A stretch of 64,000 nucleotides of DNA. It comes from Paenibacillus sp. J5C2022. Lineage in GTDB: Bacteria > Bacillota > Bacilli > Paenibacillales > Paenibacillaceae. Shown here piece after piece: positions 50,021-58,342 of this stretch (its first letter is position 1; each line of letters begins with the position of its first letter). The notes below the pieces were generated by a model. That model worked only from the letters and a program-made list of their open reading frames with translations, had not been told where the DNA came from and searched no databases. The translations under genes and the position numbers were made by a program. The DNA lies in the NCBI RefSeq assembly GCF_025567625.1, contig NZ_JAOQJC010000007.1, forward strand, positions 124,001-188,000, read 5' to 3'.

Positions 50021-50045
50021 ACCGGATCATGCAAGCATGCCCGGT
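50021..50045 (-). terminator. Terminator after the sugar-uptake operon
   Basis: On the minus strand ACCGGGCATGC pairs with GCATGATCCGGT with a small internal mismatch, followed within ten bases by CTCTTTTTCTTT. It ends the operon whose last gene stops at 50103. Confidence 0.6.
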
Positions 50046-50102
50046 TCATACTCCTTCTCCAATCGACGAATGCTATTCGATCGTCTTACGCCCCTTCAAT
50101 CC

Positions 50103-51872
50103 TCAAGCATCCTTATGCATCGCCCCGCTCCGCAGCAGTCCCCCATCCCTCGCTTTATGCGCCTTGTACTTCCCATACCATTCAGGAAGCATCCTGTCCG
50201 GGATGAGAATATGTCTTAATACGCCGAATCCGTACACTTGCCGCCATAATTGCTCGCTTAACAGCAGCCTTCGCTCCATATCCGGCAAGGCATGCTCGAG
50301 CTCGATGCCGTTATCGAGCTGCCGCTCAATCCCCTCGTCCAGCGCCATCAGCCGAGCCTTCAGCACAATATGCTCGAAGGCCCAGGGTTGAACAGGGCTC
50401 ACGCGTACATCCGTCCTGATCTCTTCCAATGCTCTCTCCCAGCCGGCAGCGCGAGAAGCATCCAGCCCCTCCATCTCCAACAGGACGCCGACCAGCTTGT
50501 GCAAGGAAGCCCCTCTTAGCCCCAGTATCAGACGGCCGTAGAAGGAAACGATATCATGTAGATCCTCTTCCATGCGATAGCCCAAGCGGCTGGCCACAAA
50601 AGCGTTGAAATGATCGCCGAACGATTCGTTATAGGTCATAAACCCCGTGCAGCGCTGACTCGCAAATGACCGGATGACGGATTGCATGCGCTCTCCCGCG
50701 CTGTGAATACCCGATTTTATATATACATCTCTACGGTCGCGGGAAAACCCGATGTGCAAAAAGCAGCCCAATGCCATACGCTCTCCCATAACGGCACGCA
50801 AATCGGGCAGCAGCGCATACACATCGTATGCCGCGCTGTATTGGAACGAGCCGAACCACGACTTGGCCTCTCCCTCAACGAATTGCGCCAGCTGCTCTCT
50901 TTCTTCAGGAGATGTCCACCAGCCGCAAATATCGGCCTGGACTTCCGGGAAAAATGACCGAATGATCACCTGCACGTCTCGTACCAACTGAAGAAACACA
51001 GGATAATAGGGCTGACAACGCTCGCATGCACAGCCTCCGTCGTCATATGGCGCATAGACGACCTTCTGAATCTTAATGCCGGAAGCCTTCAGATCGGCGA
51101 ACAATTGGCTGTGATTGTTCAATATGACTTTACGGGCAGCGCTGTTCGACGGGCAGAGCACTTGTCCCTGCACCTGCTTCGCATGATCGCGGACGCCTAC
51201 CCATTCCGGGCGCATCTGATCGACGAACCCTACATTGGGCGTAATGACGAGCACATTGTCGAGACCCAGGCGCTGACTGATTGTCAGCCATTCCTTCTTG
51301 CGGTTCCATAGAAACATGGAGGTGCTGTGATACACATGGGAATGATAAGGGTCCGGCATATCATTGGGGTCGAACCAATCACCGTAGCCACTCGCTCCGG
51401 CGAGTGCCAAGTCCTCCAAGCAACGCTGCATTTCACCGCTCCAGCACACTTCGAATGAATTGCCGAAATGGCCGGGCATATAGTGAATCCGTTCTTGCAC
51501 GTCGGCTCTCTTTTCCCATCTGCCAAGCGCAAGCCCGCCTGCCGCTTCCCCGCTTAAGCGGATTTCGGCGGAATTCCCGCCTGCCCCATCTGCCGTCCCG
51601 CTATCGGTCGCTGCAAGCAAGCGGCTCAGCAATTCTCCTGTCCCCGCAATGAAATTGCGGGGAACGCTCGCTCCTACAACTGCCTTGACTCCGCCGGATT
51701 GCTCGTCTTCGTACAACTCCAAGCCGTATCCGTCCAGCGCTTCTTCCCGATAAAGAACATGAAGCATCAGCGGTTCAGCCCCGCCTCCAGATAACGGCAC
51801 TCTCTCACGCAGAATTCTTTCCGCTTCCGCCGCCATCCCCGTCTCTCTGGAGCATGTTAGCCGAATATTCAT
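50103..51872 (-). CDS. Putative glycosidase-like protein of a sugar-uptake operon
   Basis: A 589-residue protein without a signal peptide. The first 110 residues resemble the N-terminal domain of GH20/GH67-type enzymes (EIRLSGEAAGGLALG). The middle looks like a TIM barrel (VLVITPNVGFVDQMRPEWVG, IQKVVYAPYDDGG, VQADICGWWTSPEERE), and has a CACERC cysteine cluster near residue 275. The last part is helical. I do not recognise a defined family, and cannot name the catalytic acids. It is the last gene of an operon with two permeases and a binding lipoprotein, so it probably cleaves an imported oligosaccharide in the cytoplasm. GGAGGGAG precedes the ATG. Confidence 0.65.
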   Translation of the reverse strand: MNIRLTCSRETGMAAEAERILRERVPLSGGGAEPLMLHVLYREEALDGYGLELYEDEQSGGVKAVVGASVPRNFIAGTGELLSRLLAATDSGTADGAGGNSAEIRLSGEAAGGLALGRWEKRADVQERIHYMPGHFGNSFEVCWSGEMQRCLEDLALAGASGYGDWFDPNDMPDPYHSHVYHSTSMFLWNRKKEWLTISQRLGLDNVLVITPNVGFVDQMRPEWVGVRDHAKQVQGQVLCPSNSAARKVILNNHSQLFADLKASGIKIQKVVYAPYDDGGCACERCQPYYPVFLQLVRDVQVIIRSFFPEVQADICGWWTSPEEREQLAQFVEGEAKSWFGSFQYSAAYDVYALLPDLRAVMGERMALGCFLHIGFSRDRRDVYIKSGIHSAGERMQSVIRSFASQRCTGFMTYNESFGDHFNAFVASRLGYRMEEDLHDIVSFYGRLILGLRGASLHKLVGVLLEMEGLDASRAAGWERALEEIRTDVRVSPVQPWAFEHIVLKARLMALDEGIERQLDNGIELEHALPDMERRLLLSEQLWRQVYGFGVLRHILIPDRMLPEWYGKYKAHKARDGGLLRSGAMHKDA

Positions 51873-51899
51873 ATCGTCACTCCCTCCATGAACCGACTC

Positions 51900-53501
51900 C
51901 TACTTCACACTTTCCCACCACTCATTGGCTTCTTTCTCCAATTGCTCGCCGCCGCTGCTTCTCCACGACTTCACGAACGCATCGAACTCATCAATAGGTC
52001 TGTCGCCGGTTATAAATGAAATGTAGGCTTCCTCTCTTATTTTTTCCAGCTCGGTCAAATACCTGCCTTCGGAAGCCAACGGAGCTTGCAGCTTATTCGT
52101 CATGCCGCCTATTCCGTATTGCTGGTTCTCGGCCCAGTCCGAGATGATCGCCGTTCGCTGAGCGGTATATTCGGGCAGCTCCAGCGATTCCATCACATTG
52201 TTCGCGCCCATTCTTTCCAGATCCTGCGATTGAAGATTATTTAGAAGCACCGGCACATTATTTTCATCGAAATCCCAATGCTTGCCCTTCTTCCCATACA
52301 TCGCTGTCAAGTAATTATTATATGAAGTAGCGCTGATTGTCTCGATCATCTCCAGTATTTTGGCCAGCTTCTCCGGCTGCTTCTCCAGATGCTTGCCGAA
52401 TGCGATGACCTTCCCGCTCATCGGATTCCCCTGAGCGACTCCCATCGCTCCGTCGCGGCCTGCAGGAGGAGTTCCATGGACCAAGGCATCCGCAGCTTCC
52501 GGGTCCAGCTTCTGCAATTCCAGATAGTTATGGGAGGCCCCGTCTCCTTCGAACAGCAGCGGCTTCCAATGATAATAGACCCCTTGACTCGTCAACCCGA
52601 TCCGCCCGTTAATGAATGCATGGGAAAGTGCCCAATAACCGCCTTTATTCTCGCCCGTCACGAATTCGGGATCGATGACGCCGTCCTTGTACCATTGATT
52701 CAGCAGCTTCAATGCGTCCTTCATCTCCGGCTGAACGGCGCCGTACACCAGCTTGCCATCCTTCTCCGCCCATCGGTCCGGGAGGTAGCCGAAAGCACCG
52801 TATACGAGATTCAGGGCGGAATCCGAGATGCCGTACGTATCCTTCTTCCCGCTCCGGTTCGGATCGTCGTTCCGCAATTTGTACAACGCCGTCTCGAACT
52901 CCTCCAGCGTCTCCGGCGTTTTCTCAATGCCTACGTTACGCAGCCAATCGCCCCGCCATACGATCGGCGAACGGAACCGGCTATAGTAGTTGATGGCCGG
53001 AATCCCGTACAATTTGCCGTCAATTTTCGTATAATTGAATGTGTCGGGGAACGCCTCCACCGTCTTGGCATACACATTGGGAGCGTGCTCCTTCAGCATC
53101 TCGAGCGGAATCTCGGCAATAATGTCCTGATCGGCGTATTTCTTCAAGTTGGCAAATCCCAGCACGACCATCCGGTCCGGAATTTCCTCCGATGCGAACC
53201 TTAGGTTCAACACTTCCGAATAGTTGGTCGACTCGATATTCCAAACGTCCAGATCCACATCCAGCTGCTCCTCCCAATACGCAACCATCTCCGCGTCTTC
53301 ATCGACAGGAGCCGACTGCCCGCTTACCCATGACACGGTATATTTCGTGCCGCTCTCCGCCCCTTTCCCGGACGATTCCACTTTGTTCGTCTCCGTCTCC
53401 TCGGACGGACCGCCGCTGCAGCCTGCCAGCACCCCCAACAGCATAACCATCGCACAGCCTTGCATTGCGCTCTTTCGTATCCACATATTCATCTTTTTCA
53501 T
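51900..53501 (-). CDS. Large extracellular solute-binding lipoprotein (LipO/YtcQ type)
   Basis: A 533-residue family 1-type binding protein. The signal peptide ends in lipobox LAGC (Cys28), and a Ser/Thr/Glu-rich linker follows. Family segments include WGEEQL-like YWEEQLDVDLDVWNIES, IPAINYYSRFRSPIVWRGDW, and PETLEEFETALYKLRNDDPN. Such proteins capture complex oligosaccharides (for example rhamnogalacturonan fragments) for LplB/YtcP permeases. It follows the permease gene by 68 bases and precedes the glycosidase-like gene by 27. GGGGGAGG lies just before the ATG. Confidence 0.93.
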   Translation of the reverse strand: MKKMNMWIRKSAMQGCAMVMLLGVLAGCSGGPSEETETNKVESSGKGAESGTKYTVSWVSGQSAPVDEDAEMVAYWEEQLDVDLDVWNIESTNYSEVLNLRFASEEIPDRMVVLGFANLKKYADQDIIAEIPLEMLKEHAPNVYAKTVEAFPDTFNYTKIDGKLYGIPAINYYSRFRSPIVWRGDWLRNVGIEKTPETLEEFETALYKLRNDDPNRSGKKDTYGISDSALNLVYGAFGYLPDRWAEKDGKLVYGAVQPEMKDALKLLNQWYKDGVIDPEFVTGENKGGYWALSHAFINGRIGLTSQGVYYHWKPLLFEGDGASHNYLELQKLDPEAADALVHGTPPAGRDGAMGVAQGNPMSGKVIAFGKHLEKQPEKLAKILEMIETISATSYNNYLTAMYGKKGKHWDFDENNVPVLLNNLQSQDLERMGANNVMESLELPEYTAQRTAIISDWAENQQYGIGGMTNKLQAPLASEGRYLTELEKIREEAYISFITGDRPIDEFDAFVKSWRSSGGEQLEKEANEWWESVK

Positions 53502-53569
53502 TTGCCTCCCCCATCATATATTTGCATGAAACGTACAAGCCGAAGCCCGTACGTGCCGTACACATAGCG

Positions 53570-54442
53570 CTAGCCCTTCAGAGATCCCACCAATACGCCC
53601 TTTACGAAGTACTTCTGCAGAAAGGGGTAGAACATGATGATCGGAATAATGGTCACCATGACCGTCGCGGCTTTAATCGTCTCCGGGTTGACCGTGGCAT
53701 TGGAATCGTCCAGCGTGTTGACATCCACCATATCCTGCGTCCCTTCCAGAACGACGCGCCGCATGACGACTTGCAGCACATGCTTCTTCGTATCCGTCAT
53801 ATAGATCATGCTGTCGAACCAGGCGTTCCAATGCGCCACAGCGGTCCATAACGTCAAAGTCGCAATGATCGGCATGGAGATCGGAATGATTATTTTGAAT
53901 AAAACCGACAATTCATTCGCCCCGTCAATCTTGGCCGATTCCTCAAGGCTGTCCGGAAGCGACATAAAGTAATTCCGGGCAATGATCATCGAGAAGGTGC
54001 TGATCAGTCCGGGCAATATAAGCGCCCAAGTCGTATTCATCAACCCCAGACTCTTGACCAGCAAGTAATTGGGAATGAGTCCCCCGCTGAAAAACATCGT
54101 AAACACAATAAACATGGTCCAAAATGTGCGGTTCGGAAAATATCGCTTGGCTAAAGGATAGGCGGTAAAGACGGTCGCAAGCAGCGACAGCGCGGTTCCC
54201 GCGACGGTTCTGGTCAACGTATTGACGAAGCCGCTTAATACAAAGTCGTTCGTCAGCACTTTTTTGTAGTTCGCCAGCGTCATCTCCTCCGGCAGCAGCC
54301 TCAATTGCGTCATAGACACGTTGCCCGTGCTTAAGGACAGCGAGCCCATATGGATAAAGGGATATATCATAGCTACACACACTGCAATCATGAACAAACT
54401 ATTGAGCCAATCGAACCAGTTCCACTTCCGGCCAGTTATCAT
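53570..54442 (-). CDS. Carbohydrate ABC transporter permease (YtcP/LplC type)
   Basis: A 290-residue membrane protein with six predicted helices. The EAA loop reads PDSLEESAKIDGANELSVLF, and the protein ends YPFLQKYFVKGVLVGSLKG, the typical C-terminus of this subfamily. I chose ATG 54442, eight bases after GAGGAGG; the frame extends to 54478 but that start is inside the previous gene. It forms the channel with the LplB-type protein encoded just upstream. Confidence 0.94.
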   Translation of the reverse strand: MITGRKWNWFDWLNSLFMIAVCVAMIYPFIHMGSLSLSTGNVSMTQLRLLPEEMTLANYKKVLTNDFVLSGFVNTLTRTVAGTALSLLATVFTAYPLAKRYFPNRTFWTMFIVFTMFFSGGLIPNYLLVKSLGLMNTTWALILPGLISTFSMIIARNYFMSLPDSLEESAKIDGANELSVLFKIIIPISMPIIATLTLWTAVAHWNAWFDSMIYMTDTKKHVLQVVMRRVVLEGTQDMVDVNTLDDSNATVNPETIKAATVMVTIIPIIMFYPFLQKYFVKGVLVGSLKG

Positions 54443-54458
54443 CAGCTTCGCCTCCTCT

Positions 54459-55367
54459 CTACCATAGACCGTATTCATTCAATCGTTTGGCAACGGCATT
54501 CGCTGCGACGATCAGCGTGAAAGCGATCACATTTTTGAACAAGCCGACAGCCGTCGCGAAGCTGTACTCCATATTCACAAGGCCCATGCGGTACGTATAC
54601 GTGCTGAGCACATCTCCCACTCCCATCACTGCAGGATTAAGCAAATTGAACACCTGATCGAAATCGTCGTTCACAATCTTGCCTATAGCGAAGATCAGCA
54701 TGATGGTAATAACCGGGGTCATTGCCGGCAGCGTAATGTATCGCATGCGGTGATAACGATTCGCCCCGTCCACGGTCGCCGCCTCGTATTGCTCCGGATT
54801 GACACTCGACAAGGCCGCCAAATACACAATCGTGCCCCAGCCCAGCTCCTTCCATACATCCGTCACGACCAGCACAGGTCTGAACCAATCCGAGCTGCCC
54901 AGGAAAAATATCGGGTCTGCCCCCAGCTGCTGCAGCAGCAGATTGATCGGCCCCGTGCTTGGAGATAAAAACTGCATAGCAAGCCCGGCCAAGACGACCC
55001 ATGACAAGAAATGAGGGAAATAGCTGATCGTCTGCACGATTCTCTTGAACAAGACGAGTCGAATCTCGTTAAGAAGCAGCGCGAACAGAATCGGTGCGGG
55101 AAAACCAAAGATGAGCTTGTACAAGCTGATCAGCACCGTATTCAACGTTACTTTCCAGAAGCTCCCCAAAGCGAATAGCTCCTCGAAGTGCCGGAATCCG
55201 ACCCATGGACTGTCCCATATGCCCAGACTGAATTTGTACGATTTGAACGCAATCAATACGCCGTAAATCGGAACATAATGAAACAAGATGTAATAAGCGA
55301 CAGCAGGAACAAACAATAAAGTTAAATACTTGTGCTTCCAGTAACCGTAAAGCCACGTTTTTCTCAT
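54459..55367 (-). CDS. Carbohydrate ABC transporter permease (LplB/YteP type)
   Basis: A 302-residue membrane protein with six predicted helices. The segment YLTLLFVPAVAYYILFHYVP followed by YGVLIAFKSYKF is the signature start of LplB proteins, and the EAA loop reads PEQYEAATVDGANRYHRM. ATG 55367 lies ten bases after GGAGGG; a TTG at 55385 overlaps that site. It is the first gene of the operon, downstream of the AraC-type membrane regulator, which probably activates it. Confidence 0.93.
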   Translation of the reverse strand: MRKTWLYGYWKHKYLTLLFVPAVAYYILFHYVPIYGVLIAFKSYKFSLGIWDSPWVGFRHFEELFALGSFWKVTLNTVLISLYKLIFGFPAPILFALLLNEIRLVLFKRIVQTISYFPHFLSWVVLAGLAMQFLSPSTGPINLLLQQLGADPIFFLGSSDWFRPVLVVTDVWKELGWGTIVYLAALSSVNPEQYEAATVDGANRYHRMRYITLPAMTPVITIMLIFAIGKIVNDDFDQVFNLLNPAVMGVGDVLSTYTYRMGLVNMEYSFATAVGLFKNVIAFTLIVAANAVAKRLNEYGLW

Positions 55368-55519
55368 CCAGCGTCTGCCCTCCAACCTGATATTGTGCTT
55401 CTCACTCTAGATGCTGGGCGCTTTATCATCAATCGCAATATTTTCGATTATGGCACTTTTTCCATATTGGCGGCTATTTCTTTCCACAATGATCGTACTA
55501 TTTGCAAATAAGAAAAAAG

Positions 55520-55544
55520 AAAACAACCGGCTAAGGGTTGTTTT
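55520..55544 (-). terminator. Terminator between the AraC-type regulator and the permease operon
   Basis: On the minus strand AAAACAACC pairs with GGTTGTTTT, followed by CTTTTTTCTT. It lies 18 bases after the regulator stop. The stretch from there to 55367 must contain the promoter of the permease operon. Confidence 0.75.
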
Positions 55545-55562
55545 TCAAAACGGACGTTTATG

Positions 55563-57905
55563 TTATTGTTGCTGTCGGAGTGAATGATGATACCTGTATA
55601 CTTTAGGAGTAACGCCGTAGCTCCCTTTGAACTTTTTAATGAAATAAGTCGGGCTGTTGTATCCTACCTGCTGTGCGATTTGCTCGATCGTGAGCCCAGT
55701 GCCGACGACAAGCTCTGACGCTTTCTCCAGCCGCAGCCCCGTGACATAATCGACGAAATTGGTGCCCGTCAGTTCTTTGAACAGCTGGCTTAAATATCCG
55801 GGACTGATGCCTACATGCTCCGCCACCTCGCTTAGGCTTAAGCTCATGGCCAAATGCTCTTCGCAATATTTGCGCGCCTTGTCGACCATATCATTCGTCT
55901 TGTTCAAATTGCGCTCATCCATGTACCGGAAGGTCAAGGCGATGACGTCCAGAAGCCACTGCCGGAACTGATGGATATCCTTCACTTGATCGAATTGCTC
56001 CACATATTGTCCGGTAATCAGCTCGCTTGACGTCAACTGGACATCCTTCACATATTTATGATAGATGCCGACCATATCCCTCCACCTCTGTTCGCAATGC
56101 TCCAGCGAATAACGATCTTGCTCGCATACTTGCACGAAGGAGTCAATGGATGCCCGCACCGCATCCATATCCTTATGCTTTAAAGCGATGTGCAGAGCAT
56201 CGAGATGCTGCTCCGGTATTTCCTCACGACTGTGCTGCCTGCTGCGATACATGGAGTCGGGGAACCAGTCCGTTAACGGCATAAAATATTTATACGCCAA
56301 ATATTGTCCCGCTTCCCTGAATGATTGATGAAGCTGAAGGGGATTGTCCGACCACCCTCCGGCTGCTCCCGAGAGCTGCAATCTAAAGTTCCTTAGAGCG
56401 TAATCGAAGCAATAGGTCGCCAAACCCCGGAGCGCCTCCTCGTCTCTTCTGCCCGTATTCACGACGACTGCAATATGCCGATCGGACGACGAGGCGGCCA
56501 AGCAGGATAAGTGAGGGTGCTCCCAGTCTTCAAGCTCGCGAATCAGGTTATATAGAATAATCTGCTTGTTCTGCACGCTCAGTTCATTGAGCTGCCGCTC
56601 GTCCATCTCGATGATGACGACCGTATAATAGGGCTCTGTCATTTCAATCTGCAAGTAAGCCAGTTTTTCCCGAAACTCCTGCTCGGTATGAACGGTGTTA
56701 TGCAGCAATCCTACAATAAGATGATGCTCGATCAGCGGCACATTGTCCTCCACTGTCGCTTCGAGCTTTCCTACCTTCTCCGATAATCCGCTTATCGCTT
56801 CATTGATTAGGACATACTCATTGAATGAATGGTCATGGGGAGGCGCGAAGCGGGCGCCAAGCATGCTTCGCAACGACTGCACGACCTTATTCAGCGGATT
56901 GTACAGCTTCGCAATAAAGAAATAAGAGATGCCGATGCCTACGGCAATCGCCAGCAGACAAATGACAATGAGCGTTCGCTGAATAATTGAGGACTTCTCA
57001 TAAAACTGTTCAACCGGCGTCATCCCAATAAGTCTCCATCCCGTCGTCGGCAAGGCAGCGTAGGAAATGACGGAGCGAACGCCGTTGATAGATTCCGTGA
57101 ATGTCCCCCATGACAGCTCGGAAGCCATCACTTTCTTCCTGAACACTTCCTCTTGCTCCGCCGTAAATCGCCTGCTGGAATCCCCGATGGAGATCACCCG
57201 TCCGGAATGATCCATAATGAACAGCAGTACATGCTCGTCCGATGCCGTGGAACGGATCATATCGGTAATGACCGAATTGTTAAGGACAATCGCAATATAG
57301 CCCTGCATCTCTCCAGTCTTCAGAAGAATAGGATACGTGCGGGCATAGACCACCTTAAGCGGATCATGGCCTGCGCTAAGCACCGTATACTCTCGTTCGC
57401 CGCTTTCTCGACCGATCCAGCGTTCACTGCTGCCAGGCTGCTCGAGTGTTGTCATCACATCGTGATGGAACAAGTCAGATCGGCTCTCTCCGTTCAAGTA
57501 TGTTATTCCGCCATGCGAGGAAAGAAGGACGTCGTGATTGCGATAATAAATAGAAATAGACTGTACCAGATCGGGGTAAGCATTCATTTTTTGCTCCAGA
57601 ACCCTCTTCGCCCTTAATATATTGGCATGGTTGCCGGCAATGGCATGTTGAAACAAGAAGGAAATATCCGCGTTCATCGCCAAGTCCATATACATGGACT
57701 CCGTCTTGCGAAAGACGTTATGATCCAGCAGCTCGCCGGTATGAATGACTGTGCCTCTATGCATCTTTTCGACTTCCTGGTTAAAATTGGCTGTAAAAAA
57801 CAGATACGAGGCCAACCCTACAATTAATGTCGTTAAAATAATCAGAACGGCGTACGATACAAACAGTTGGTACAACACTGTGTTAAACCGTCTTAGCAGC
57901 TTCAT
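55563..57905 (-). CDS. Membrane-bound AraC-family regulator with extracytoplasmic sensor domain
   Basis: A 780-residue one-component regulator. Two helices (about 14-36 and 300-322) enclose an outside sensor domain of the dCache type. A cytoplasmic linker region follows, and the last 100 residues are the AraC domain (LSLSEVAEHVGISPGYLSQL and TIEQIAQQVGYNSPTYFIKK). Proteins of this form in Paenibacillus sit next to LplB/YtcP transporters and activate them when the sugar is sensed outside. Here the transporter operon follows directly. GGGGGAG lies seven bases before the ATG. Confidence 0.93.
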   Translation of the reverse strand: MKLLRRFNTVLYQLFVSYAVLIILTTLIVGLASYLFFTANFNQEVEKMHRGTVIHTGELLDHNVFRKTESMYMDLAMNADISFLFQHAIAGNHANILRAKRVLEQKMNAYPDLVQSISIYYRNHDVLLSSHGGITYLNGESRSDLFHHDVMTTLEQPGSSERWIGRESGEREYTVLSAGHDPLKVVYARTYPILLKTGEMQGYIAIVLNNSVITDMIRSTASDEHVLLFIMDHSGRVISIGDSSRRFTAEQEEVFRKKVMASELSWGTFTESINGVRSVISYAALPTTGWRLIGMTPVEQFYEKSSIIQRTLIVICLLAIAVGIGISYFFIAKLYNPLNKVVQSLRSMLGARFAPPHDHSFNEYVLINEAISGLSEKVGKLEATVEDNVPLIEHHLIVGLLHNTVHTEQEFREKLAYLQIEMTEPYYTVVIIEMDERQLNELSVQNKQIILYNLIRELEDWEHPHLSCLAASSSDRHIAVVVNTGRRDEEALRGLATYCFDYALRNFRLQLSGAAGGWSDNPLQLHQSFREAGQYLAYKYFMPLTDWFPDSMYRSRQHSREEIPEQHLDALHIALKHKDMDAVRASIDSFVQVCEQDRYSLEHCEQRWRDMVGIYHKYVKDVQLTSSELITGQYVEQFDQVKDIHQFRQWLLDVIALTFRYMDERNLNKTNDMVDKARKYCEEHLAMSLSLSEVAEHVGISPGYLSQLFKELTGTNFVDYVTGLRLEKASELVVGTGLTIEQIAQQVGYNSPTYFIKKFKGSYGVTPKVYRYHHSLRQQQ

Positions 57906-58125
57906 ATCAGACTCCCCCCGTTGAAGCTAGACACTGGAAAGTAACCGCTTCCATTATAACACTACGGCAATCAGCCCGCTATTTGCATCGTTAAAAGTAT
58001 TGCCTTGCCAGCATGCCCGAAGGGAAGAACAAAATGAGAAAAACGGCTAGTGGCATCCTACTTTCTTGCTGCGCACGCTTAGAGTATTCAACTCGAATTT
58101 AACTCCATATCATAAAATACCCCCA
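57906..58125. other. Non-coding region upstream of the AraC-type regulator
   Basis: This stretch should contain the promoter of the regulator gene at 57905; TATAAT-like ATTATAA at 57954-57960 is a candidate. A 22-codon open frame at 58034-58102 with a weak ribosome site is probably chance. Nothing else is seen. Confidence 0.3.
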
Positions 58126-58256
58126 CCCCACAACGTGAGACTGCTTCAAAAGTGCTCATTCAGAATGCCCACTTAAGTGGAGAAAAAAAATAGCCTCTAG
58201 AATCGATTCTAAGGCTCGTTTAAAACCACGACTTTTGCAGCAGTCTCCAATGTGGG
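58126..58256. repeat. MITE-like element with long imperfect inverted repeats
   Basis: GAGACTGCTTCAAAAGT (58137-58153) is complementary with one mismatch to ACTTTTGCAGCAGTCTC (58231-58247), and the match extends outward through CCCCACA/TGTGGGG to about 27 bases per arm. Inside are two more palindromes, CCACTTAAGTGG and TAGAATCGATTCTA. No transposase is present. The ends resemble those I remember from IS1182-type elements, so it may be a non-autonomous derivative, but a structured RNA or terminator is also possible. Confidence 0.6.
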
Positions 58257-58322
58257 GCTCCACTTAGATGCTTACTGGGGTACTTTGCGGGGGCCTCGGA
58301 ATTTATAATCTCTATGGGGAAA

Positions 58323-58342
58323 CCCGGCCTCAATTGGCCGGG
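58323..58342 (-). terminator. GC-rich hairpin overlapping the stop of the next gene
   Basis: CCCGGCC (58323-58329) and GGCCGGG (58336-58342) form a perfect 7-bp stem whose loop contains the stop codon at 58330-58332; only TTTCCCC follows. Probable terminator. Confidence 0.55.

Noticed and set aside
58034-58102. 22-codon plus-strand frame with GGGAAG upstream
   Set aside because: The ribosome site is weak, there is no operon context, and short frames of this kind are expected by chance.
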